DNA of 64,000 nucleotides from Gammaproteobacteria bacterium (GCA_016744995.1 JADGDG010000006.1:1-64000), one strand, 5' to 3'. Counted from the first letter of the stretch, positions 44,628-55,122 are shown. Notes: generated by a model from the sequence alone, not told the origin. Numbers and translations are program-made.

Positions 44628-46493
44628 TTAAGTAATGCTGGTCATTAAAAGACGAATATGGGTGCCTTCTTTGGAAGAATTTATTTGTAAGGTTGCACCC
44701 AGCTGCTGCGCTCTATAGTGCATGTTTTTAATCCCACGTCCATGATAAGTAATATTGCTGCTATCATCTGAAATTCCCTTTCCAAAATCAATAATATCAA
44801 CGAATATCTTCTGTTGAGCCTGCAAAAAGCCGGTAACTACTTTCATTTCTTTCGTTTCAGCATGTTTAATACTATTGGTAATGGCTTCTTGAACAATCCG
44901 CATAATATGCAGACCATGCTGTGGAGACATATTCATGACCTCAGGTACTTCTACAACAGCCCACTCAAGGTTTATATCCGCAGCACTAAGCTGTTCCGTT
45001 AAACGCATGCGCATAACGCCAAGTAGTGTGGGCAAGTCATTCAATAGAGGATCCAGTGAGTCAATGACAATTCTTAGGTCAGTTAAACTATGCTGTATCT
45101 TATCCCGAACGCCATTAATGATATGACTATTATGCTCTTGCAGTATTGATAAAATAACAACCAGTTGTCCGCCAATACCATCATGAATATCTCTCATCAT
45201 GCGAGCACGTTCATCAGCCAGCACCTGCTGTTTCTCCAGAACGACTGACTTATCATATTGTATTTGCAATTCTTGCTGTTTCTTAAGTACTTGATCGGAC
45301 AGTGAAGCAGTTAAGTGTTCTGAATGATTTAATGACTCAACAAAGCGTCGGATCAGAAACCAGCCGAATACAAAACCCACTGGGATCATACTATATTGTA
45401 TAATTAATCCATCCTGGCGGTTCTGTAAATGATTAATAACTAATATATCGTGAAATCCAAACGTTAATATAGGGATTCCTGCTAATAGCATCAGATAGGT
45501 ATCTCTATGAGCATCTTGACGATAGGCCATAATCAGGTAGTAAATAGCATAAATGCCGAATATCATGAGGAAACTATCCCAAAAACGATATCCAGTGATT
45601 AAAATACTCTCAACATCTGGAAAGAAAAATAAGGAGCAGCTAAGCATAGCAAATAGCAGCATCACTTTTTCTACTTTAGTGTTGATTTTACCGATATAAC
45701 GATGGTTAAAAATAATCATTGTTACAATGCTCCAGCCAAATGTTGTGATCGTCATGGCTTCCCATAAGCGTGTTGATACTGGAATGTTATTAACAATTAA
45801 ATTTAGATTGTGAGTTGCCCAAAAGAATAATTCTAATGAAAAAATAGCATAAACACTGTCTTTAGGCCTGATAAGCCAGAAAAAAAACAAAATGATAGCC
45901 ATTGAATACATTGCCACACTCAGCCATTCAATGACTTCCACTCTTACAAAATACTTCCATCGATAGGCATCATAGAGTTGTTCCCTTGGAGCAAAATAAA
46001 ATTCATCCAGAAAACCCTGCTCATGAAAGGTTGTTTTTACTCTGATATTAATCCGATTATTACCGTTTTGTAACAATTTTGAGGAAAAACTGAATAACAG
46101 TGGTTCATTATGATTGCGAGATAAAGGTTCATCAAATGAACCACCTTGTCCAACCCAGAAGCCATTAATATAAACAGCAGCATTATGAGTTACTGATGGT
46201 AGATAAATTGCCCAGACATCATCGCTGAACTCTTTTATTTGGATATTAGCCTGGTACCAGGTTTGTTGAGTGTTTTGATGTCGGTCATACCAACTATCGG
46301 GAAGTGATACATCTTTCCAATGGGCATCAGCAAACGTATCTGGTGTCATATTGCTATTAGAAGAATATTGAACTTCTTGTATTGCTTGAAGTCCTGAAAC
46401 AGAGAAAATAGAAGGCGGAAAAAATGTTAAAACATTGATTAAAATCCAGAAAAAAAACAAGAAAAGTAATGCTTTGTTTTTATTATTTAACAT
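44628..46493 (-). CDS. NarL-type sensor histidine kinase with 7TM sensor region
   Basis: The 621-residue membrane kinase has a signal/anchor helix, then a periplasmic jelly-roll-like domain (about 40-175: WYQANIQIKEFSDDVWAIYL, NHNEPLLFSF, NGNNRINIRVKT) similar to 7TMR-DISM extracellular domains. Seven or so transmembrane helices follow (about 185-385), then a coiled coil and a HisKA_3/HATPase core (RARMMRDIHDGIGGQLV with the phospho-His; GRGIKNMHYRAQQLGA as G2). The start is uncertain at one or two codons. The regulator gene is 52 bases upstream on the same strand. The jelly-roll domain suggests sensing of a carbohydrate or cell-wall ligand; this is inference. Confidence 0.85.
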   Translation of the reverse strand: MLNNKNKALLFLFFFWILINVLTFFPPSIFSVSGLQAIQEVQYSSNSNMTPDTFADAHWKDVSLPDSWYDRHQNTQQTWYQANIQIKEFSDDVWAIYLPSVTHNAAVYINGFWVGQGGSFDEPLSRNHNEPLLFSFSSKLLQNGNNRINIRVKTTFHEQGFLDEFYFAPREQLYDAYRWKYFVRVEVIEWLSVAMYSMAIILFFFWLIRPKDSVYAIFSLELFFWATHNLNLIVNNIPVSTRLWEAMTITTFGWSIVTMIIFNHRYIGKINTKVEKVMLLFAMLSCSLFFFPDVESILITGYRFWDSFLMIFGIYAIYYLIMAYRQDAHRDTYLMLLAGIPILTFGFHDILVINHLQNRQDGLIIQYSMIPVGFVFGWFLIRRFVESLNHSEHLTASLSDQVLKKQQELQIQYDKSVVLEKQQVLADERARMMRDIHDGIGGQLVVILSILQEHNSHIINGVRDKIQHSLTDLRIVIDSLDPLLNDLPTLLGVMRMRLTEQLSAADINLEWAVVEVPEVMNMSPQHGLHIMRIVQEAITNSIKHAETKEMKVVTGFLQAQQKIFVDIIDFGKGISDDSSNITYHGRGIKNMHYRAQQLGATLQINSSKEGTHIRLLMTSIT

Positions 46494-46545
46494 AAACTCA
46501 TAGGGTCGAGGCGATTATACTTATGTTAAAATGATAGCACTAATT

Positions 46546-47217
46546 CTATAGGGATAAAACCCCAAGCTTGACTGCTTCACACAATGCTTCAGTACGGCTG
46601 TTTACCTGTAATTTATTATAGATATTTTTAATATGAGTTGTCACTGTATAATAACTGATATTAAGTTTTTCAGATATTTCACGTGATGAAAATCCCTGAC
46701 TAACGTATTTGAGTATTTTTATTTGTCTATCGGTCAAAGCTTCTGGAAGAATTTTAGCTTCAGGTAGTTGAAATTTTTGCAGCATTAAACGGGCAATAAC
46801 CGGACTGATGGGAGCCCCTCCATTAACCATAGATAGAACTGCATCAGTAATATTATGACTATTATCCTGTTTTAATATATAGGACTTTGCCCCAGCTTCG
46901 AGGGCTTGAAACACTGTATGCTCATCTTGAAAACCAGAAATAACCATCGCTTCACAATCAAGGTGTAAGCGCTGTATTAATTTAATTATTTCAATTCCTG
47001 AACCGTCAGGTAAACCAAGATCAGTCACCAGAATATCAGGCTTATACTGTTCCAGAGCAGCCAACCCTGCTTTCATAGTACCGGATGAATCCAGTAAACT
47101 TAATTGTTTATGGTTTTGAATGAGTGTCTCAAGTCGTTTTCGGACATCGGCATCATCTTCAACCAGGATCACGGTATACTTTGACTCTGTTTTGTTACAC
47201 ATAATAACTGATCCCAT
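46546..47217 (-). CDS. NarL/LuxR-family response regulator
   Basis: The 223-residue regulator has a receiver with VEDDADVRKR, phospho-acceptor Asp in ILVTDLGLPDGSG and Lys in SYILKQDN, and a LuxR-type helix-turn-helix (LTDRQIKILKYVSQGFSSRE followed by ISEKLNISYYTVTTHIKNIY). It is the partner of the kinase gene that follows. ATG 47217 is used; ATG 47202 is also possible and has GGAT upstream. It lies 66 bases after the TACC-N8-GGTA site at 47283, which recurs before the surface operon, so autoregulation and control of that operon are likely but untested. Confidence 0.9.
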   Translation of the reverse strand: MGSVIMCNKTESKYTVILVEDDADVRKRLETLIQNHKQLSLLDSSGTMKAGLAALEQYKPDILVTDLGLPDGSGIEIIKLIQRLHLDCEAMVISGFQDEHTVFQALEAGAKSYILKQDNSHNITDAVLSMVNGGAPISPVIARLMLQKFQLPEAKILPEALTDRQIKILKYVSQGFSSREISEKLNISYYTVTTHIKNIYNKLQVNSRTEALCEAVKLGVLSL

Positions 47218-47282
47218 AGCGGGCTTATTTATTTTTTCTTATCTTATCTTTATTTTGCTAAAATATCTCTTCTAATAGTTTA

Positions 47283-47305
47283 AAATACCAAACATTAGGT
47301 ATATT
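47283..47305 (-). promoter_or_regulatory. Candidate operator TACC-N8-GGTA upstream of the regulator gene
   Basis: AAATACCAAA followed by GGTAT with an 8-base spacing between TACC (47286-47289) and GGTA (47298-47301), as in the site at 44510. It lies between the stop of the TAXI-type gene and the regulator start, where the regulator promoter should be. Confidence 0.45.
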
Positions 47306-47328
47306 TGATTTTCCGGGGATCTGAGTTA

Positions 47329-48624
47329 TTAGCTATTGAACTTTGATTTCAGTATTTTCTTTATTAAATCAATATGCACCAGTAAGTTATACAACTGATC
47401 GGCATTTGATAATGGGGTATGCAGTCTGCTCACTTCTGATGTAATACGTTCCAGCTCCTGATTTAAACGCTCATATTCTGTTTGAGATAATGATTCCACA
47501 TGTGTTTGATCATCAACATCCTGTAATTCTTCATACCATTTATAGACTTTAGAACGAATACGCCAGCGATAAACAGGTGGTAAGATTTTGAAAAGCGGTA
47601 AAAACAATAATAGAAAGGGTAATAATAATACCACCATACGATCAATAAAAGTCGCTACCCAGAACGGTAAATATTTCATTAAGAATGGTGGGCCGACTTC
47701 AAGAAAACGTTTTGCAACATCACTGATTGGATAAGCTGTAAGTTGCTCAGAAGGAAAAAAGCCTGGTTTAGAAAACAGATCATTATCACCATGATTTTTT
47801 TCCATTGCCTGCAAAAGTAGGATTAATAAAGACTTATGCAGATCATCACGAACAACAAGGTTAGCTGTAGGAGCTAATAAAGTGATGGGCTTTTTAGGAA
47901 TATTATTTTTAAAATCAATAATTCCTTCATGTAATTTTACTTTAGATAAAAATGGTAATACCTGATTGTATGCATCTGCCCTTTCAAAATTAAATAATGT
48001 GAACGACTTATTATGTAAAAGTTCCTGTACCACAGATGAATAAATAGATGAAACAAAAAATACAGCATCAAGTTCTCCGGATTTTAGTTGCGCCAGACTT
48101 TCTTCAGGAGGTAAATAACGAAATTGAGTATTTTGGCTATTCACATGGTTAATAGCAAACAACTGACTTGCCAGCATGTGTGTGCCGCTTCCAATCACAT
48201 TAATTGAAATTTTCAGGCCTGCAAAGTGATTAAGGCGAGATAGATTTAATCCTTTTTTATAGAATATGCTAATGGGTTCATAATACAAACTACCGAGTGA
48301 AACCAGCTTTTCATCTGCATAGGCAGTTCCCCCTTGCACCAGGGCTACCTCAACTTCTTTATCAAGTAGTCGCTGAATATTTTCTCTGGAACCTTTTGAT
48401 TTTAAAATGTTTAAATCAATACCATGAACAGCAAGTTCATCCCGGTATTTTTGTGCAAATGAATAATATGTTCCATTAATATTACCCGCGGAAATGCTTA
48501 TATTTCTTGGTGGCGCAGGTGAAACAAACTGATATGCGCCCCAAAAGCCAGCATAGACAATTGCTATAGTCGGGATAAAAATTAATATCAATTCTAAATA
48601 AGATGGTTTTCTTTTAACATTCAT
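47329..48624 (-). CDS. TAXI-family periplasmic binding protein with C-terminal membrane anchor
   Basis: The 431-residue protein has an N-terminal hydrophobic helix (about 10-32) and a TAXI-family solute-binding domain (ISISAGNINGTYYSFAQKYR, VALVQGGTAYADEKL, GSGTHMLASQLFA, LKSGELDAVFFVSS). TAXI proteins normally deliver ligands to TRAP transporters; no TRAP permease is near. Unusually, the C-terminal part has one or two membrane helices (MVVLLLPFLLLFLPLFKILP) and a coiled-coil tail (YERLNQELERITSEV). It therefore looks like a membrane-tethered ligand sensor rather than a transporter subunit. It lies just upstream of the NarL-type pair on the same strand and could feed a signal to that kinase. 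Confidence 0.8.
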   Translation of the reverse strand: MNVKRKPSYLELILIFIPTIAIVYAGFWGAYQFVSPAPPRNISISAGNINGTYYSFAQKYRDELAVHGIDLNILKSKGSRENIQRLLDKEVEVALVQGGTAYADEKLVSLGSLYYEPISIFYKKGLNLSRLNHFAGLKISINVIGSGTHMLASQLFAINHVNSQNTQFRYLPPEESLAQLKSGELDAVFFVSSIYSSVVQELLHNKSFTLFNFERADAYNQVLPFLSKVKLHEGIIDFKNNIPKKPITLLAPTANLVVRDDLHKSLLILLLQAMEKNHGDNDLFSKPGFFPSEQLTAYPISDVAKRFLEVGPPFLMKYLPFWVATFIDRMVVLLLPFLLLFLPLFKILPPVYRWRIRSKVYKWYEELQDVDDQTHVESLSQTEYERLNQELERITSEVSRLHTPLSNADQLYNLLVHIDLIKKILKSKFNS

Positions 48625-48711
48625 AAAAAATGAGTACCTGATTTACACCTCACCTTCATTCTCTATTCTTAAGAAAGTGGAGGTAAAGCTGAATAAATGT
48701 GTAGACACTAA

Positions 48712-49948
<1,237 letters not shown>

Positions 49949-50080
49949 TCAACAAGCTAATGATATTCCATTTCTAAGTCAGTGTGTTTGCAAAAATCAC
50001 TATTAATATTTTGCAATTGTATAAGAAAAATGTATTATATGGGTATATTATAATTAAATCATAATAAAAAATCAGACAAT

Positions 50081-52042
50081 TTATTTTTTACTTATCATTA
50101 AAAAATATTCATCTTCAGTTAATACTTTAACCCCTTTGCTCTCAGCTGCTTTAATTTTAGATGCGCCTACTTTATCACCGGTGACTAAAAAATCAGTTTT
50201 TCCAGTAACAGAAGTACCTACTTTGGCTCCTAATTTTTTTGCTTCAACTTGCATATTTGAACGGCTCCCATTTTTCATGGATCCCGTAAAAACAATCAAT
50301 TTTCCTATTATAGAGCTAAGCTTACCATCTTCAACAAGTTCTGACATTAGTGGAGTTCGTTCAATATTAAAACCTAATTCATAAATAGAGTTAAAATTGT
50401 GGTGTATAGTCTTTAAACCTTTAACTATAAAAGTAGCAGTTTTGTCTGCAAAACCGTCAATAGAAGATATATTTTCTATTGTTAAATTGAACATTTCTTC
50501 AAGCCTATGATTTGTCAATAATTTTTCACAATTTCCGGCTCCCATACGTGGCAGGCCAAATGCAGATAAAAAACGCCAATCTTCAATCTTTTCTGTACGA
50601 CTTCTTAAAAGTTGATTATAAAGATTTTCAGATTGTTTAGGCCCAAAATCCATATTCATAAAATCATCGATGCTTTGTTGGTATACCTCTAGCACTGATT
50701 TTATTCCATGTTTATAGAATTTAGTAATTGTTGCTGTTCCAAAGCCATCAATATTTCCAAGCGTGCTAAAAAAATGCTCAATTGATTGTGTTATTTGGTC
50801 TGGGCAATTAATTGTATTAGTACAATGCAGATAGTCACCATCCCAAATAAGTTTTGACTTACAACTAGGACATAATTCTGGTATACCTGGATCTGTTGGT
50901 TCAAGCACTTTTACAATTTTGGGTATTACTTCCCCACTACGAACTAATTCGATAACAGCATTTTTACCAATACAATTACTTTTAACCATACCATAATGAT
51001 GTGCAGAGGCTTTCTTAATTGTAGCACCGCTGAGTCGTATTGGTTCAACTTCTGCAACTGGATTAATACGCCCCGTGCGAGATGTTTGTGAGATAACTCT
51101 TAGAACCTTAACTTTTGCTGTTTGTGCATTCTTTTTAAAAGCAATTTGCCAACGATGATGATGTCGAGTAGCTCCCATATATTTTTTTAAATCATTATTT
51201 TTTATTTCAATAATAATACCATCAACATCATAGCCAACAGAATTCCAAATATCATTTATAGTGGCATCGTAATTATCCTCAAGTTCCTTGTATGTTCCTT
51301 CCCATGATGGAAGTATTGCAAAAGGGTAAAAAACAGCGGCTTTATCTTTAATAGCTTTAGCTGCATGCTTTTCTAACTCTTTTTCTTTAACTACACTGGC
51401 TTGAAAATTCCTTGTATTTTCAAAATAATTAGAAAGATTCTTTTGAAAATACTCAATAGAGACGACAATTTCACCAGCCCCAAGACCACGTGAGCCAGAA
51501 TTTGCAATAACCAACCCACGTTTGATAACACGAGTAATATCAGTTCCTCTTTTACCATCGCCTCTGGTATAAAGACGTTCACCATCATCATATGCGGCAA
51601 ATCCATCAAGTTTTGGTGTTATTCTAAAGACTAAATCATCAAAATTTATAGCTATTTCATTTGATGCTTTTTGTATTCTATTTATCCACGTTTGAATTTC
51701 ATCATCACTATATGCCTTCTCAGTTGATAGCATTTGTGTTGGTAAATCAACGGTTTTTCCAGAAAAAGAAGATTCTGGCTCAACTCCATTTAGATATGGA
51801 TGGTTTGGCTGTCGCGATCTTAGTTCACTGGTAAAAGTAAAATCGTACTCTGCATCAGAAATAATTTGTTCACCACCACGATATAGAGAATTTGCAATAG
51901 TCAGGAACTCTATAAGTTCACTATCAGAGAGAGTGCCTTCGTCTACAGTACTATTTGCTATGTCAAAAAGCCTATCAGTTGATAATAGTTTTAATTTGAC
52001 ATTTGATCTTTGTAAAATTTCTTTTTGGTTCTTATTAAACAT
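50081..52042 (-). CDS. Divergent NAD-dependent DNA ligase carried by the island
   Basis: The 653-residue protein has the full bacterial ligase layout: Ia-type domain (54-67, YRGGEQIISDAEYD), adenylation domain with nucleophile Lys144 in KLDGF, TRGDG (159-163), VDGIIIEI (273-280) and WQIAFK; OB fold; a Cys4 zinc finger (Cys391, 394, 407, 413); HhH repeats; and a C-terminal BRCT (about 575-653). It should seal nicks using NAD. Sequence similarity to the host LigA N-terminal fragment is low, and the YHYY-type NAD contact of that fragment (HSHHYYVLDAPEIPDVEYD) is replaced here by LYRGGEQ, although Asp, Tyr and Asp of SDAEYD remain. It is the only complete ligase in the window. Confidence 0.88.
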   Translation of the reverse strand: MFNKNQKEILQRSNVKLKLLSTDRLFDIANSTVDEGTLSDSELIEFLTIANSLYRGGEQIISDAEYDFTFTSELRSRQPNHPYLNGVEPESSFSGKTVDLPTQMLSTEKAYSDDEIQTWINRIQKASNEIAINFDDLVFRITPKLDGFAAYDDGERLYTRGDGKRGTDITRVIKRGLVIANSGSRGLGAGEIVVSIEYFQKNLSNYFENTRNFQASVVKEKELEKHAAKAIKDKAAVFYPFAILPSWEGTYKELEDNYDATINDIWNSVGYDVDGIIIEIKNNDLKKYMGATRHHHRWQIAFKKNAQTAKVKVLRVISQTSRTGRINPVAEVEPIRLSGATIKKASAHHYGMVKSNCIGKNAVIELVRSGEVIPKIVKVLEPTDPGIPELCPSCKSKLIWDGDYLHCTNTINCPDQITQSIEHFFSTLGNIDGFGTATITKFYKHGIKSVLEVYQQSIDDFMNMDFGPKQSENLYNQLLRSRTEKIEDWRFLSAFGLPRMGAGNCEKLLTNHRLEEMFNLTIENISSIDGFADKTATFIVKGLKTIHHNFNSIYELGFNIERTPLMSELVEDGKLSSIIGKLIVFTGSMKNGSRSNMQVEAKKLGAKVGTSVTGKTDFLVTGDKVGASKIKAAESKGVKVLTEDEYFLMISKK

Positions 52043-52104
52043 TAACCTACCGTTTTGTATTTGATATTTTTTAATTTATAATAAATTATTTATAAAAAGA
52101 TGCA

Positions 52105-52905
52105 CTAATTATGTTTACGTTTCTTATTGTCCCTATAAAACAATTTACGACTATTTATCCCTTTCGTTTTTAATTCTTTTATCTCAAATAATTCAGTATT
52201 TTTTATCATTGTTGAAAGTTTACTATAGCCATAGTTTCGTGGATCAAAATCAGGATATTGTCTTTTAATAAGGGAACCACTCACAGATAAGGATGACCAT
52301 CCATCATCACCAGAACATTCTTCAGCAGCATTGCGTAGAAGACTGATGAGTTTGGTATCCTGACATAGTTGTTTTTTATCTCTTTTACGTGGGGAGTCAA
52401 CTTGAACAATTTGTGACTCTTTTGAATTGATAATCGTTTCAAAATCTATTTTTTCAGTATCAAGCGTTTTTAAAATATCAATATAAATAAAATCATCACA
52501 AGCATTTCTAAACGCAATTGGTGTCTTTCTCTCACCGACACCAAATACAATAATCTGAGATTCTTTTAACCTTGTGGCTAGTTTGGTAAAGTCACTATCG
52601 CTGGAAATCAATGCAAAGGCATCAAATTTATCGGAATAAAGCAAATCCATTGCATCAATAATCATAGCTGCATCAGATGAGTTCTTTCCAGTAGTATAGG
52701 AAAACTGTTGAATGGGTTGAATCGCAAGCTCATTCAAGGTCTGCTTCCAGTTTTTCAGGTGAGAAGAACTCCAGTCCCCATAAGCTCTTTTTACGGTGAC
52801 ATAACCTTTTTTGGAAATCTCACTGAGAATTGCTTCTAATGAGCTAAGTTGCGTATTTTCGGCATCAATGAGTATGGCTATCTTTTTTTCTGTAAAATAT
52901 TTCAT
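52105..52905 (-). CDS. NYN (PIN-like) domain protein with C-terminal LOTUS/OST-HTH domain
   Basis: The 266-residue soluble protein begins IAILIDAENTQLSSLEAILS, the NYN signature with its first metal-ligand Asp, and continues with SSDAAMIIDAMDLLYSDKFD and LISSDSDFTKLATRLKE, the second and third acidic clusters. The active site is thus complete. The C-terminal 85 residues (SLLRNAAEECSGDDGWSSLS, then RNYGYSKLSTMI and FEIKELK) fit an OST-HTH/LOTUS RNA-binding domain. The LabA/DUF88-type architecture suggests an RNase. GGGAG precedes ATG 52905. Together with the other island genes it could be the effector. Confidence 0.85.
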   Translation of the reverse strand: MKYFTEKKIAILIDAENTQLSSLEAILSEISKKGYVTVKRAYGDWSSSHLKNWKQTLNELAIQPIQQFSYTTGKNSSDAAMIIDAMDLLYSDKFDAFALISSDSDFTKLATRLKESQIIVFGVGERKTPIAFRNACDDFIYIDILKTLDTEKIDFETIINSKESQIVQVDSPRKRDKKQLCQDTKLISLLRNAAEECSGDDGWSSLSVSGSLIKRQYPDFDPRNYGYSKLSTMIKNTELFEIKELKTKGINSRKLFYRDNKKRKHN

Positions 52906-52966
52906 TATAGTTTTACTCCCTGAAAACCTCGAACACAGTAAGTCATGACAAGCTTCTAGAAATCAT

Positions 52967-53548
52967 TTAAAAGTCTAAGGATGAAAGCTCAGCCTTTATA
53001 ATTGAGCATCTCTTTGATATTAGCATCGCTACTGATTTGGAAGACTTTCTACTCTTTGATTCAAACTTACCGCCTGTAACCAGGTCAAAGATAGCAGAGT
53101 TAAAATTTTCTAATTGTTGCTTTGTGTCTTTCATCTCATTACTATTCAATTTAGGAGTAATATTCTTAATATATTTTGAAATTAAGAATATTTTTGACTT
53201 TATAAATATTTCAGTTGCATGAATATCACTTTTATTTTCTTCTACATAATCTTTTATCCAATAATCAATAGCAATTATTTCAAGTTCACCTATCAAGGTA
53301 TTTAACACAAGCCCTGTTCTAGATATTTTTTGTTTTCTTTCAACCATTCTCCAATGAAATAGACTAAAAAGATATGCAGAGAATGCACCCGTAAATACCA
53401 CAAAAATGGCAGAAAGAAATTGTAACAAAGTTATTCCTTCTGATGCTGTATTAATTGATGATAAGGTTGTTGAAAGCAAAATTATTGCTTCACTGATATC
53501 CCCTCTCAATAAATTAATGGCATCAATAATATTTGAATCACTTGTCAT
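52967..53548 (-). CDS. One-helix membrane protein of the island
   Basis: The 193-residue protein has a single transmembrane helix (about 41-66, LLQFLSAIFVVFTGAFSAYL then FSLFHW) and a cytoplasmic C-terminal domain of about 125 mostly helical, basic residues (GLVLNTLIGELEIIAIDYWI; ISKYIKNITPKLNSNEMKDT). I do not recognise it. GGAA precedes ATG 53548. Membrane proteins of this size are often the toxic or signalling component of small defence operons, but the sequence alone does not show it. It lies between the STAS-like and NYN genes, with gaps of 47 and 61 bases. Confidence 0.65.
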   Translation of the reverse strand: MTSDSNIIDAINLLRGDISEAIILLSTTLSSINTASEGITLLQFLSAIFVVFTGAFSAYLFSLFHWRMVERKQKISRTGLVLNTLIGELEIIAIDYWIKDYVEENKSDIHATEIFIKSKIFLISKYIKNITPKLNSNEMKDTKQQLENFNSAIFDLVTGGKFESKSRKSSKSVAMLISKRCSIIKAELSSLDF

Positions 53549-53595
53549 TAAATCTGTTCCAAAATATTTATTATCATTATCAAAAAAAATTCTTT

Positions 53596-53955
53596 CTATA
53601 CAGTTGGCTTGTATTCCTGTGAATTGAATTTTGCTTGTTCTATATATTCAATTATTTTATTTTTATAAAAATCAAAGTCTTTATCGTTATAAATTATTTC
53701 TATTTTACTCAATAGCTCCTGATCAGTAATGTAGCCATACTTAACCATGCCTGCAAAACCTTCAACCAGAAATGATGAACCATAACCTTCTACACCATCA
53801 TCAATAATTATTTGCAATTTCTCACCTGATTCGAGCGATTGTATTTCTTTTTTTAAACAATCTTCTCTAAATGCTTCACCATTTCCTTCTCCATCAGTTA
53901 GATAGCGCCCAGAGGGATCAAGAGAGAAATCTTGCCCTAAATTTAGTATTTTCAT
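53596..53955 (-). CDS. STAS-like (DUF4325-type) protein
   Basis: The 119-residue soluble protein has the conserved GSSFLVEGFAGMV (59-71) of the DUF4325 STAS-like family, preceded by a KLQIIIDDGVEGYG strand and an N-terminal FSLDPSGRY. Such domains are found next to or fused with GHKL ATPases and look like antagonists of anti-sigma-type partner switching. Here it follows a GHKL ATPase gene by 21 bases, with AAGGAA before its ATG. Unlike the archetypal SpoIIAA-type STAS it does not show an obvious phosphorylatable Ser motif, except for the Ser pair at 60-61, which stands at the right place. Confidence 0.8.
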   Translation of the reverse strand: MKILNLGQDFSLDPSGRYLTDGEGNGEAFREDCLKKEIQSLESGEKLQIIIDDGVEGYGSSFLVEGFAGMVKYGYITDQELLSKIEIIYNDKDFDFYKNKIIEYIEQAKFNSQEYKPTV

Positions 53956-53976
53956 TAATTTTTTCCTTAGAGAAAT

Positions 53977-55122
53977 TTAGTTTACTAAAGAGGCACTCCA
54001 AATGATGAGAGTACCTCCTATGGCATTAGTAAAATGTTCTGATTTAACAGATTCTTGACCGTTCAATACTGAAAATTTATAGAGACCTTTTAAACTTAAA
54101 ATTGATAAGTACCCATTTTCACGCTGCCGAATAAATTCAAGTAAATCCTGAAGCCCTTTGCCCCTATCATTTTCATCAGTACTTGTTCGATCCAGTTCTA
54201 CTGCAGCTTTTAACAAAACTTCATCTTTTTTACTTTCTGCCAAATTTAGCTTAGTAAGAAATTTTAGGATTTTTTCCCAGACTTCAGACTCAGGAAGCGA
54301 TTTTGGTATACCAATACCTTGATCATAAAAAACAATTTTAAGCTCTTTTGTATCATCATTGTATGAACCAGTTAAATACCAGTTTTTATCACTTTTGGAA
54401 CATCCGTACTCATCTGGGTAAGCATGGTGGGAGACATTGGTAATGGCTTCTGTCAATCCTCCATGTAAAAAAGTCCATTTATTAATACTATCCCCAACAA
54501 TATTCTTAATTTTATCTTTCAACACTCTAACTTTTTGGGTGTCACCACAACGACCTTTAATATATTCAACCAATCGGATAGTTGATGTTTTTTCTTTTGT
54601 AACCTCAATATTGTCAATAGGATTATTTTGAAAAAGCTCAAAAAAACCCAGATCAGTAAATTGTTCTAAAATATCATCATCCCAATTATCAATATCAGGA
54701 CGTAACCTCTGTCTTATCGCATCATCCCACTTTGACAATTCTGCGGTTAATACCAATGCAGCAGATGTTGATATCTTTTTTAAATTATCAAAATTAACAG
54801 ATTTTAATTTATAGGCTTTATTCGATAATTTTTTTGTATTCGAAAGTCTTCTAATAGCTGAGATGTATAAAACTGTTGCTTTATATTCACCAAAAAAATT
54901 CATTTTTTTTGGTAAATAAAGGGTTATCTGACGCCTTTTATTGACACCTATATTAAGATTCTTCTGCTTATGTTTGTCAATCCAACTGTTTACAGCTTTC
55001 CAACTCGAACTATGGGAATATTCTGAAACTGAAGCTATTTTTTGACAATAATATTTGCATTTACGATGAATAAGCGCCGTTTTTACATCAATTTTTCGTT
55101 GTTTTATAGATAACTTTTTCAT
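53977..55122 (-). CDS. GHKL ATPase (anti-sigma/HATPase-like) of the island
   Basis: The product of 381 residues, from ATG 55122, has a basic N-terminal domain of about 200 residues, possibly STAS-like (KKISTSAALVLTAELSKWDD), and a C-terminal GHKL fold: N-box EAITNVSHHAYPDE (near 225), G1 DQGIGIP (near 270) and a G2-type DENDRGKGLQDLLEFI (near 320). It should bind ATP. No dimerisation/phospho-acceptor helix or receiver is present, so it is not an ordinary sensor kinase. The frame is open upstream to a TTG at 55161, but ATG 55122 with GGAA just upstream is preferred. It is the first gene of the island operon. Confidence 0.82.
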   Translation of the reverse strand: MKKLSIKQRKIDVKTALIHRKCKYYCQKIASVSEYSHSSSWKAVNSWIDKHKQKNLNIGVNKRRQITLYLPKKMNFFGEYKATVLYISAIRRLSNTKKLSNKAYKLKSVNFDNLKKISTSAALVLTAELSKWDDAIRQRLRPDIDNWDDDILEQFTDLGFFELFQNNPIDNIEVTKEKTSTIRLVEYIKGRCGDTQKVRVLKDKIKNIVGDSINKWTFLHGGLTEAITNVSHHAYPDEYGCSKSDKNWYLTGSYNDDTKELKIVFYDQGIGIPKSLPESEVWEKILKFLTKLNLAESKKDEVLLKAAVELDRTSTDENDRGKGLQDLLEFIRQRENGYLSILSLKGLYKFSVLNGQESVKSEHFTNAIGGTLIIWSASLVN

